Part shown: positions 1 to 6,893 of the stretch, piece after piece
Layout of the letters: the number at the start of each line of letters is the position of its first letter
How positions within the stretch are numbered: position 1 is the stretch's first letter
Source of the DNA: Comamonadaceae bacterium CG_4_10_14_3_um_filter_60_75
GTDB lineage: Bacteria; Pseudomonadota; Gammaproteobacteria; Burkholderiales; Burkholderiaceae_C
Reading direction: 5' to 3'
NCBI GenBank assembly: GCA_002784245.1
Contig: PFKL01000087.1
Location: 1-13,968, forward strand
DNA length: 13,968 nt
Notes under the pieces: model-generated
What the model was told of the DNA's origin: nothing
Database searches by the model: none
What the model saw: only the letters and a program-made list of their open reading frames with translations
Made by a program: the position numbers and the translations under genes

Positions 1-927
1 ACCGACGGCGTGCGCCGCATGGTCGCAACCCTGGGTGATCCGCTCTACCCCGCGGCACTGCTGAACCTGGATGACCCGCCGCTGCTGCTGTACCTGCTGG
101 GCAATGCCGATTTCGGCACGGGCGGTATCGACCCCCAAACCAGCCTGGCGGTGGTGGGCAGCCGCAACCCGACGCCGCAAGGTGCTGCCAATGCGCGCCA
201 GTTTGCCAAAGCCTTGTCGCAAGCCGGTTTGACCATCGTCAGCGGGCTGGCGCTCGGCATCGATGGCGCTGCGCACGAAGGCGCGCTCGACGCCACGGGA
301 GAAACACCGCGGGCGGTGACGGTGGCCGTGGTGGGTACCGGGCTGGACCGCGTCTACCCCAAAGCGCATCACAAACTGGCACACCGCATTGCCCGCCACG
401 GCGTGCTGGTGAGCGAATACCCACTGGGCACGCCGCCCATGAATGCCAATTTCCCGCGCCGAAACCGCCTGATTGCCGGTCTGGCCAACGGCACGCTGGT
501 GGTGGAGGCGGCGCTCAAATCGGGCTCGCTGATTACCGCACGCCTGGCCAGCGAGCAGGGCAAAGACGTGTTTGCCGTTCCCGGATCGATCCACGCGGCG
601 CAGGCGCGCGGTTGCCACGCGTTGATCAAACAAGGTGCCAAATTGGTTGAGTCGGCGCAGGATATTCTCGAAGAACTGCACTGGGTTGGCCCTGTAGACG
701 CTACTGATTCAATATCAGAAAGCACAGGAATTAAAAGGGATACAAGCCTTTTTGACAATAACAATGCGCTGCTTGATGCGATCGGCTACGACGCGGTTGG
801 CCTAGACGCACTGCAAGCGCGCACCGGTCTGACCACGCCAGACTTGCAGGCCAAACTGATGGCGCTGGAGCTCGACGGTGCCGTATCAAGGCTGCCCGGC
901 GGTTTGTTTCAGCGCCTGGTCACCTGA
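1..927 (+). CDS. dprA: DNA-processing protein DprA (Smf), 5'-truncated by the window edge
   Basis: DprA binds incoming single-stranded DNA in the cytoplasm and loads RecA during natural transformation. The frame is open from base 1, and the usual N-terminal SAM-like region (roughly 70-80 residues) is missing, so the true start lies upstream; the GTG at 10 is not the start. Visible, numbering from that GTG, are the family entry motif VATLGDPLYP (residues 5-14) and the Rossmann-like DprA core: VVGSRNPTPQG (48-58), SGLALGIDGAAHEGAL (78-93), FPRRNRLIAGL (148-158) and SGSLITARLASEQGKDVFAVPG (split at 171-192). A C-terminal winged-helix DprA_WH-like domain spans about 252-305. Between core and winged helix is a polar Ser/Thr/Asp/Asn-rich linker (about 228-251) whose DNA is AT-richer than its surroundings and resembles an interspersed repeat (separate entry). 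The frame stays intact through it. The stop is 15 nt from the stop of the convergent DUF1631 gene. Identification is firm; whether the strain is competent cannot be told from here. Confidence 0.96.
   Translation, partial: TDGVRRMVATLGDPLYPAALLNLDDPPLLLYLLGNADFGTGGIDPQTSLAVVGSRNPTPQGAANARQFAKALSQAGLTIVSGLALGIDGAAHEGALDATGETPRAVTVAVVGTGLDRVYPKAHHKLAHRIARHGVLVSEYPLGTPPMNANFPRRNRLIAGLANGTLVVEAALKSGSLITARLASEQGKDVFAVPGSIHAAQARGCHALIKQGAKLVESAQDILEELHWVGPVDATDSISESTGIKRDTSLFDNNNALLDAIGYDAVGLDALQARTGLTTPDLQAKLMALELDGAVSRLPGGLFQRLVT
700..749 (+). repeat. diverged interspersed-repeat copy inside the dprA coding region
   Basis: This AT-richer block aligns without gaps to the reverse complement of 10524-10573, with 32 of 50 positions identical by hand count. 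The ends are best conserved: GCTA(C/T)TGAT at the left, and AAAGGG-x-T-x-CAAGCCT at the right (14 of 16). It encodes residues from about 231 of the visible DprA chain in the linker between core and winged helix, and adds no stop or frameshift. The resemblance to a repeat common in Comamonadaceae intergenic regions is from memory, not a search. Confidence 0.55.
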
Positions 928-942
928 GGCCGCGCTGTAAGT

Positions 943-3543
943 TCAAGCCAGCAGCAAATCGGGGTTGGCCTGAATCTGGCCGAGCGCATTGCGTGCGGCT
1001 CGTGTCATCAGCGACTCATCTTCCTGCGGCTCCAGTTCGGCTGATTGCAGGTATGCCGCCAGGCGCGCGGTCTGGAACAAATAGCTGTGGCCCAAAGTGT
1101 TGGCAAAAAGGTGCAGGTGCCCCAACGGGCTACGCCAGACAAACTGCACCTGCGCCGTTGTGCCCTTGTAGGCCAGCGTGAACCACGAACCCAGCGTGAT
1201 GTCGCGCGCCCATTCCATCATGACCGGGCTGGCGGAGCCACCGCCCGCGTTGACCACGTCGAGATCGGTGGTTTCAATGCCCAGCAACTCTTCAATGTTC
1301 TCGGAGTCCAGCGGCAACTCCTGGGCGTTGGCCTCGTCAACAAAGTCGTCAAGCTCGGCCAGGCGTTTGGCCATAGCCTGTATCTGCGCGTCGGCGACGA
1401 CTTCAGTCTTGGACATGAAGGCATCGGCCAGCGTGTCACTGATGATCTTGATGTGCGCCTCTTGCGCCGAACGCACGATGCCCAGCAACGTCATACCGCT
1501 GCGCAAAGACTGCAGCAGCACCGGCAAATGCTCGATAACCTTGGCGCGGTCTGTGCGGTTGGGTTTGGCACTGGCCGCCCAGATCAGCTCGGTGGCGGAC
1601 TTTTTGAACTGCCCAGTCTCTTCGTGTTGCTTGCCCTGGCGCACCGTCGACACCGCCAGCACTTCGGCCCAGACCTTGAACAAAAAGCTGCGGATCTCTT
1701 CGCGCACCGGCATGTCTCTGAGCTGGTCACGCAGCTCGATGGTGTACTGAATCGCGAGCGTTTCTTTTTGTTCGAGTTGCTCAGCCACACCCAGCACTTT
1801 TTGCGCGGCCGGCTTTTTGGCCAGGTGCGTCTTCAGGAAAGTCTGGAACTCTTCATAAACACGCTTGTAGACCCGGTCGCCGGTGTCCGGGTACTGCTCA
1901 ACGACCTGCACCACGCGCTTGATTTCAGTCTCAAGCTCTTCGGCGCTGATGCCGCTTGAATCAAAGCCGAGCACACACGAACCCATGTGGTCGATGAGCT
2001 TGCGCGCGGGATGGTCAATCTTGTTGAAAAAATCAGGGTCGGCCAGGGCAATGCGCAGCACCGGCATCTGCAAACGGGCAAACCAGACGCGCACCCCCGA
2101 GGGCAGGCGGTCTTCTTGCAGGATCGACTGGAACATCAAGGCCACCAGCTCAATGATGGCTTTTTCGTTGTCGGTTTCTGCCTTGCCTTTGAGGTCGGTG
2201 GACTGTTGTCGCAGTTCGTTGGCCACCTGCGAGATCGCCCCGACCGACACCACCTGCGAGCCGCCTTGCGAGGTAACAAAGTGCACATCACTCAGGCGCG
2301 GCTGCTGCGCCAGTGCCATCATCAAAGGCACTGACGGGCCGGCGTAGCGCACTGGCGCTGCATCCCCGGGTGCGCCACTGACCTGCGCCCCGGCGGCATC
2401 GGCCATCCCGGACATGCCTGCCATGCCACTGCCAGAGGGCATCGCCCCCCCCGGACTGAAATAGGTGGGGCCGCCGACATAGCCAGCCCCGCCTTGGGGC
2501 ATGGGCATGGCGCCCGATGCCGGGACAAAGCCACCTTCGGGCATCATGCCAGCTGCACCGCCACCATAGCCGCCACCAGGCGGCATGACCGCGCCAGGTA
2601 CGCCGTCGGCGCCAACGAATCCGGCACCCGCGCCACCCGCATAACCACCACCAGCGCGGGCCGCGCTGCGCGCCGCCCCGGGTGAGGACAGGAAAGCGCC
2701 ACTGAGCAAGCGCCCCACCTGCGCCAGGATCGATTGGGCGCGGCTGTTGCGCCCGGCGGGTCCGCCCGCTTGTTGCGAACGCGCAGCGCCGCCAGCGGCG
2801 TTTCTTCTGTCTTGGGCTGGATTGCGCCACGCATCAGACATGTCAGGTGCCACCGGCTCATCGTCAACCACGTCGTCGGTTTCATTGAAATTGGACGGCC
2901 GGGAATTGGCTTCTTCGATATCAGGAATGACGCCTTGCTCGATCAGCAATTCGTTGCACTGCTCGTAGGCGCTTTGCAGATGTTCGTTGAAATGCTTTTG
3001 CACCGTGGCGCTGACCAGTGGCCAGGCGTCACGCGCCATGCCACTGGCTTCCCACTGCTCAACCAGCGGCAGCATCAGCACCTCGGGGTGCACGATATCG
3101 GCCTCATTCAAGGCCTTGCCGTAGTTGAGGAACTTGAGCCGCTTGCGCAGGTCGTTGACCTCCTGCGCAGCCTTTTCCATCAGGGCCAGCGCCAGCTTGG
3201 ACGAGGCAATCTTGTTTTCAACCGCCTCGGTACTTTCGAGCTCCAGCGACAAGCCTTTGAGGCTGTTGGACACTTTTTTCTGGGCTGGCGTGGTGGCAAG
3301 GGCTTTTTGCCAGGCCGCAACCGTACCGTCTTGCCACTTGCCTTTGCTGCTTTGGTAGAGCATCCAGGCATCGCGGCGCAGCTGCATTTCACGCGACGGC
3401 GCGGCTTGATCCATCAGGTTGATCAGCGTATCGAGCACCTTGGGTTGCAGTGAACCCATGGCGGCCACCGCCTGCGCGACCAAGCGCTGACGCACCTGAT
3501 CCGTCAATTGGACAGGTGTGAACCGGGGCACGCCTGTGACCAT
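943..3543 (-). CDS. DUF1631 family protein, co-transcribed with secDF
   Basis: An 866-residue protein that I recognise as DUF1631, a proteobacterial family without an established function; some members have been labelled thymidine phosphorylase, which nothing here supports. Three parts are visible. A charged, mostly helical N-terminal part covers 1-240 (WMLYQSSKGKWQ near 60-71, DLRKRLKFLNYGKAL at 131-145). A low-complexity Gly/Ala/Met/Pro-rich stretch covers 245-400. A second helical part follows from about 403 and ends in a beta-rich C-terminal module at 776-866 containing GSWFTLAYKG, VQFVWRSPLGHLHLFAN and LAAYL, the conserved family signature. There is no signal peptide or membrane segment, so it is probably cytoplasmic. 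The ATG is preceded by GGAAAG 8 nt upstream, lying directly after the secF stop; the intergenic gap is 15 nt. That spacing implies expression with yajC-secD-secF. A role in Sec function is inference only. The family call is solid, the function unknown. Confidence 0.9.
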   Translation of the reverse strand: MVTGVPRFTPVQLTDQVRQRLVAQAVAAMGSLQPKVLDTLINLMDQAAPSREMQLRRDAWMLYQSSKGKWQDGTVAAWQKALATTPAQKKVSNSLKGLSLELESTEAVENKIASSKLALALMEKAAQEVNDLRKRLKFLNYGKALNEADIVHPEVLMLPLVEQWEASGMARDAWPLVSATVQKHFNEHLQSAYEQCNELLIEQGVIPDIEEANSRPSNFNETDDVVDDEPVAPDMSDAWRNPAQDRRNAAGGAARSQQAGGPAGRNSRAQSILAQVGRLLSGAFLSSPGAARSAARAGGGYAGGAGAGFVGADGVPGAVMPPGGGYGGGAAGMMPEGGFVPASGAMPMPQGGAGYVGGPTYFSPGGAMPSGSGMAGMSGMADAAGAQVSGAPGDAAPVRYAGPSVPLMMALAQQPRLSDVHFVTSQGGSQVVSVGAISQVANELRQQSTDLKGKAETDNEKAIIELVALMFQSILQEDRLPSGVRVWFARLQMPVLRIALADPDFFNKIDHPARKLIDHMGSCVLGFDSSGISAEELETEIKRVVQVVEQYPDTGDRVYKRVYEEFQTFLKTHLAKKPAAQKVLGVAEQLEQKETLAIQYTIELRDQLRDMPVREEIRSFLFKVWAEVLAVSTVRQGKQHEETGQFKKSATELIWAASAKPNRTDRAKVIEHLPVLLQSLRSGMTLLGIVRSAQEAHIKIISDTLADAFMSKTEVVADAQIQAMAKRLAELDDFVDEANAQELPLDSENIEELLGIETTDLDVVNAGGGSASPVMMEWARDITLGSWFTLAYKGTTAQVQFVWRSPLGHLHLFANTLGHSYLFQTARLAAYLQSAELEPQEDESLMTRAARNALGQIQANPDLLLA
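2344..2811 (-). other. low-complexity Gly/Met/Pro-rich coding segment of the DUF1631 gene
   Basis: Residues 245-400 of the DUF1631 protein are built almost entirely from Gly, Ala, Met, Pro and Ser, with a few spaced aromatic residues. Examples are GGGYGGGAAGMMPEGGF (323-339) and SGSGMAGMSGMADAAG (370-385). The region has almost no charged residues after about 300, is probably disordered, and separates the two helical parts. The DNA is correspondingly repetitive in GGC/GGT codons, so length variation between relatives would be expected. Confidence 0.8.
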
Positions 3544-3558
3544 GCTCAGTGCTTTCCG

Positions 3559-4515
3559 CTAAACCGTTGCGCCCGCATTGGGGTCATTTGGATCCGTCTC
3601 TTTCTTGGCAACGCCACCCTTGACCAGGTCTTCACGCGTGATCCCCAGCCACATGGCGATTGCTGCCGCCACGAATACCGACGAATATATGCCAAACAGA
3701 ATGCCAATCGTCAGCGCCAGGGCAAAATAATGCAGCGTCGCGCCACCAAACAACAACATCGACAACACCATCATCTGCGTTGAGCCATGGGTGATGATGG
3801 TGCGGCTGATGGTCGACGTGATGGCGCTGTTGATGATTTCGACCGTGTTCATCTTGCGATAGCGGCGGAAGTTTTCCCGGATCCGGTCAAAAATAACCAC
3901 CGATTCGTTGACCGAGTAGCCCAGCACCGCCAGCACGGCGGCCAGCACCGGCAGCGAAAACTCCCATTGAAAGAAGGCAAAAAAACCCAGGATGATGATC
4001 ACGTCGTGCAGATTGGCAATGATCGCTGCCACCGCAAACTTCCACTCAAATCGTACCGCCAGGTAAACCATGATGCCAACGACCACAAAAGCCAGCGCTT
4101 TCAGGCCATCGGCTGCCAGCTCGTCGCCTACCTGCGGCCCGACAAACTCGGTGCGGCGCATGGTAGCGCTGGGGTCAATGGCCTGCAAAGCGGCCATGAC
4201 CTGGTTGCTCTGCTGCGCCGAGCTCACGCCTTTTTGCGCCGGCAGACGGATCAGCACGTCACGCGCGGTGCCAAAGTTTTGCACCTGCACGTCGGCAAAT
4301 CCGAGTTTGGCCACCGCACCGCGCACGCCGCCCAAATCGGCTGGCTGCGCATAGGTCACTTCCAGCAGCGTGCCGCCGGTGAACTCCACCGACAAGTGCA
4401 GCCCGCGGCTGAACAAAAAGAACACCGCCGCCAGAAACGTCAGGCCAGAAATGATGTTGAACACCAGCGCATGGCGCATGAACGGGATGTCGCGCTTGAT
4501 TCTGAAGAATTCCAT
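3559..4515 (-). CDS. secF: protein translocase subunit SecF
   Basis: SecF pairs with SecD in the inner membrane and uses the proton gradient to finish translocation of proteins passing through SecYEG. The 318-residue length is normal. An N-terminal membrane segment (about 17-36) follows the cytoplasmic motif FFRIKRDIPFM. The periplasmic domain begins with FTGGT (45-49). Five further membrane segments cover about 137-290, including the RND-type motif GYSVNESVVIFDRIRENFR (199-217). E204 takes the place where E. coli has Asp; I believe Glu is usual in betaproteobacteria. The tail (300-318) is short and polar. The ATG lies 12 nt after the secD stop and has a weak Shine-Dalgarno (AAGG about 10 nt upstream, overlapping the secD stop), consistent with coupling to secD. 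Identification is certain. Confidence 0.98.
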   Translation of the reverse strand: MEFFRIKRDIPFMRHALVFNIISGLTFLAAVFFLFSRGLHLSVEFTGGTLLEVTYAQPADLGGVRGAVAKLGFADVQVQNFGTARDVLIRLPAQKGVSSAQQSNQVMAALQAIDPSATMRRTEFVGPQVGDELAADGLKALAFVVVGIMVYLAVRFEWKFAVAAIIANLHDVIIILGFFAFFQWEFSLPVLAAVLAVLGYSVNESVVIFDRIRENFRRYRKMNTVEIINSAITSTISRTIITHGSTQMMVLSMLLFGGATLHYFALALTIGILFGIYSSVFVAAAIAMWLGITREDLVKGGVAKKETDPNDPNAGATV

Positions 4516-4527
4516 GGTGTGTCTGCC

Positions 4528-6408
4528 TTATTGCGCTTTGATCGCGGTGTTGCCGTCAGGCCGCCAGATGGTGCCAATCGACACGGTTTTCAGGCGGTTT
4601 TTGCGGCCGTACCAGAAATTGACCACGCCGCGCGAAAAAAACACCCCCGAGAACATGCTGGTCATGATGCCCAGGCAGTGCACCACGGCAAAACCGCGCA
4701 CCGGCCCTGAGCCAAACGCCAGCAGTGCCAGCCCGGCGATCAGCGTGGTGATGTTGGAGTCAAAAATCGTCGCCCAGGCGCGGTCGTAGCCGGTATGGAT
4801 GGCCGCTTGCGCCGAAGCGCCGCCGCGCAGCTCCTCGCGGATGCGCTCGTTGATCAGCACATTGGCGTCAATGGCCATACCCAGCACCAAGGCCATGGCC
4901 GCCATGCCGGGCAGTGTCAGCGTCGCCTGCAGCATCGACAGCACCGCCACCAGCAGCAGCAGATTGAACGCCAGGGCGATACTGGAAAAAATGCCAAACA
5001 GCATGTAATACACGCACATGAAGATGGCCACCGCCAGAAAACCCCAGGCCACGCTTTGGAAGCCCTTGGCAATGTTCTCGGCGCCCAGACTTGGGCCGAT
5101 GGTGGTTTCTTCGATGATCTCCATCGGCGCAGCCAGCGAACCAGCGCGCAACAGCAAGGCGGTATCGTTGGCCTCCACCGTCGTCATGCGGCCAGAAATC
5201 TGCACCCGGCCACCACCAATTTCGGTGCGGATCACTGGCGCGGTGACCACCTCACCCTTGCCCTTTTCAAACAGCAAAATCGCCATGCGCTTGCCGACGT
5301 TCTCTCTCGTCACATCACGGAAAATGCGGGTGCCCTTGGCGTCCAGATTCAGGTTGACGCTGGGCTCTTGCGTCTGGCTGTCAAAGCCCGGTTGCGCGTC
5401 GGTGAGGTTTTCGCCGGTCAGGATCACCTGCTTCTTGACGATGACCGCCTGGCCGTTACGCTCCAGGTACCGCTCGGAGCCAAACGGCACCATCCCGGTG
5501 CCGAGCTCGGCCGCACGCGCATCGGCGCTTTCGTCGACCATGCGTACTTCGAGCGTGGCGGTGCGGCCGAGAATGTCCTTGGCTTTGGCGGTATCCTGCA
5601 CGCCCGGCAGTTGTACGACGATACGGTCGAGACCCTGCTGCTGGATCACCGGCTCGGCTACGCCCAACTCATTGATACGGTTGTGCAGCGTGGTGATGTT
5701 TTGCTTGAGCGCCTGGTCTTGTATACGCCGCGCGGCTTCGGGCCGGATCGATGCGGTCAATTTGAACTCGGCGCCATCGGGCACGTCGACGGTCTGCAGG
5801 TCGGCAAACTGGTCTTGAATCAACGCCCGGGCGTTGGCCAACGTGGCGGCATCACGAAACTTGACCTCGATGGTCTGGTTGACGCGGTTGATACCACTGT
5901 GGCGGATGTTTTTTTCACGCAGTGATGTGCGCAAATCACCCGACAACGATTCAGCCCGCTTGGTCAGCGCCGCCTGCATGTCGACCTGCAACATGAAGTG
6001 CACGCCACCGCGCAGGTCCAGACCGAGGTACATCGGTGCCGCATGCAGTGCACTCAGCCACGCGGGCGAGCGCGACAGCAGGTTCAACGCCACAACATAA
6101 GACGGATTGGTCGGGTCAGGTACCAGCGCGCGCTGGATCGCATCCTTGGCCTTCAACTGAACGTCGGTGCTGTTGAAACGCGCCTTGACCGACGCGCCGT
6201 CCAGCGTCAGCAGGTCGGGCTCAATACCGGCGGTTTTGAGTGCCGCCTGCACTTGCACCAAAGTGCCCGAGTCGATTTTGATCAGTGGTTTGGCACCAGA
6301 GACCTGCACCGCCGGCGATTCGCCGAAAAAATTAGGCAGCGCGTACAAGCCCCCCACCACCAGCGCGATCACGATGATCACGTACTTCCAGACCGGGTAA
6401 CGATTCAT
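4528..6408 (-). CDS. secD: protein translocase subunit SecD
   Basis: SecD is the large partner of SecF in the proton-driven accessory complex of the Sec translocon. The 626 residues match the usual length. TM1 is at about 8-25. The periplasmic P1 domain holds the hallmark GLDLRGGVHFMLQVDM (129-144), and further periplasmic motifs include LHNRINELGVAEPVIQQQG (241-259) and the LPGVQDT segment. Five C-terminal membrane segments lie between about 452 and 600, with the intramembrane proton-relay motif GMAIDANVLINERIREELR (510-528) containing D514, equivalent to the essential Asp of E. coli SecD. The ATG has GAAGGG 5 nt upstream. The gene follows yajC by 43 nt and precedes secF by 12 nt, the conserved yajC-secD-secF order. 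Nothing is missing or unusual. Confidence 0.98.
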   Translation of the reverse strand: MNRYPVWKYVIIVIALVVGGLYALPNFFGESPAVQVSGAKPLIKIDSGTLVQVQAALKTAGIEPDLLTLDGASVKARFNSTDVQLKAKDAIQRALVPDPTNPSYVVALNLLSRSPAWLSALHAAPMYLGLDLRGGVHFMLQVDMQAALTKRAESLSGDLRTSLREKNIRHSGINRVNQTIEVKFRDAATLANARALIQDQFADLQTVDVPDGAEFKLTASIRPEAARRIQDQALKQNITTLHNRINELGVAEPVIQQQGLDRIVVQLPGVQDTAKAKDILGRTATLEVRMVDESADARAAELGTGMVPFGSERYLERNGQAVIVKKQVILTGENLTDAQPGFDSQTQEPSVNLNLDAKGTRIFRDVTRENVGKRMAILLFEKGKGEVVTAPVIRTEIGGGRVQISGRMTTVEANDTALLLRAGSLAAPMEIIEETTIGPSLGAENIAKGFQSVAWGFLAVAIFMCVYYMLFGIFSSIALAFNLLLLVAVLSMLQATLTLPGMAAMALVLGMAIDANVLINERIREELRGGASAQAAIHTGYDRAWATIFDSNITTLIAGLALLAFGSGPVRGFAVVHCLGIMTSMFSGVFFSRGVVNFWYGRKNRLKTVSIGTIWRPDGNTAIKAQ

Positions 6409-6413
6409 GATCG

Positions 6414-6419
6414 CCCTTC
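6414..6419 (-). promoter_or_regulatory. ribosome binding site of secD
   Basis: On the minus strand GAAGGG stands 5 nt before the secD ATG at 6408. It is the strongest Shine-Dalgarno inside the sec operon. secF and the DUF1631 gene, in contrast, have weak sites that overlap or directly follow the preceding stop codon. Confidence 0.75.
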
Positions 6420-6451
6420 AATAACCAAAACCAGACGCCAACGGCAACAAC

Positions 6452-6778
6452 TTATTTGATGCTGCCCTTGGGCAAAACTTGCACCACGGCGCTACGCTGA
6501 ATCTGCACTTCAACGCCATTAGCTACTTCCAGGCCGATGTAGATGTCGCCAAGCTTGCTGACCTTGCCCAGCATGCCACCAGCGCTGACAATTTCATCCC
6601 CTTTGGCCAGCGCTTCGACCATGGCCTTGTGCTCCTTGGCCTTTTTCATTTGCGGGCGGATCATCACAAAATACAGCACCACAAACATCAACACCAGGGG
6701 CAACATGCCCATCAGTGACGACTGAAGATCACCGCCCGCAGCCGGCGCGGCTTGGGCAAAAGCAGAAGAAATAAACAC
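6452..6778 (-). CDS. yajC: preprotein translocase subunit YajC
   Basis: YajC is a small single-span inner-membrane protein that associates with SecDF and is not essential in E. coli. The 108-residue product opens with the typical short periplasmic segment FISSAFAQA, followed by one membrane helix (about 24-40), the conserved RPQMKKAKEH motif (41-50) at the cytoplasmic border, and a small basic/beta domain with GDEIVSAGGMLGKVSKLGD (60-78). The start is GTG at 6778, chosen because GGAG lies 5 nt upstream and the N-terminus then matches the family. It is the first gene of the yajC-secD-secF-DUF1631 run. A stem-loop with a T-rich tract ends only 22 nt before the start, and I see no convincing sigma-70 promoter in that space. 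In many relatives tgt precedes yajC; here an oxidoreductase gene does. Confidence 0.97.
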   Translation of the reverse strand: MFISSAFAQAAPAAGGDLQSSLMGMLPLVLMFVVLYFVMIRPQMKKAKEHKAMVEALAKGDEIVSAGGMLGKVSKLGDIYIGLEVANGVEVQIQRSAVVQVLPKGSIK

Positions 6779-6783
6779 AAAAA

Positions 6784-6787
6784 CTCC
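6784..6787 (-). promoter_or_regulatory. ribosome binding site deciding the GTG start of yajC
   Basis: GGAG on the minus strand, within CTGGAG, lies 5 nt before the GTG at 6778. No in-frame ATG gives a product with the usual YajC N-terminus, so this site supports the GTG. Confidence 0.75.
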
Positions 6788-6800
6788 AGATTTTTAAGTG

Positions 6801-6843
6801 AAACAAAGAACAAACTGCCCGTTGGCAGCACCAGAACGGGCAG
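6801..6843 (-). terminator. intrinsic terminator after the oxidoreductase gene, just upstream of yajC
   Basis: Read on the minus strand, CTGCCCGTT (6843-6835) pairs perfectly with AACGGGCAG (6823-6815). This gives a 9-bp stem with six G/C pairs and an 11-nt loop. It is followed by TTTGTTCTTTGTTT (6814-6801), ten T in fourteen bases. It sits 50 nt after the oxidoreductase stop codon, so it is well placed to end that transcript. The next gene, yajC, begins only 22 nt beyond it. A second 6-bp stem, GTTGGC with GCCAAC (6843-6848 with 6821-6826), shares bases with the first and cannot form at the same time. Confidence 0.75.
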
Positions 6844-6893
6844 CCAACAGGCAACGTAGCATTGTAAACGGGGTCAACTTGGCAGGTTGACGA

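Noticed and set aside
691..762. An insertion that might make dprA a pseudogene.
   Set aside because: The reading frame continues through the AT-richer block into an intact winged-helix domain and normal stop.
943..1215. The beta-rich C-terminal module of the DUF1631 protein as a PilZ c-di-GMP receptor.
   Set aside because: The RxxxR and (D/N)xSxxG motifs needed for c-di-GMP binding are not present.
3787..4710. A 307-codon + strand frame across the secF/secD junction.
   Set aside because: It spans two real genes on the other strand and shows only Arg/His-rich shadow composition.
4795..5925. A 376-codon open frame on the + strand opposite secD.
   Set aside because: It is antisense to certain SecD sequence, is low in recognisable features and lacks a convincing start signal; a codon-bias shadow.
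6845..6893. TACAAT on the minus strand (around 6859-6864) as a -10 box for yajC.
   Set aside because: No -35 box lies at an acceptable distance, and a transcript from it would run straight into the terminator stem before yajC.
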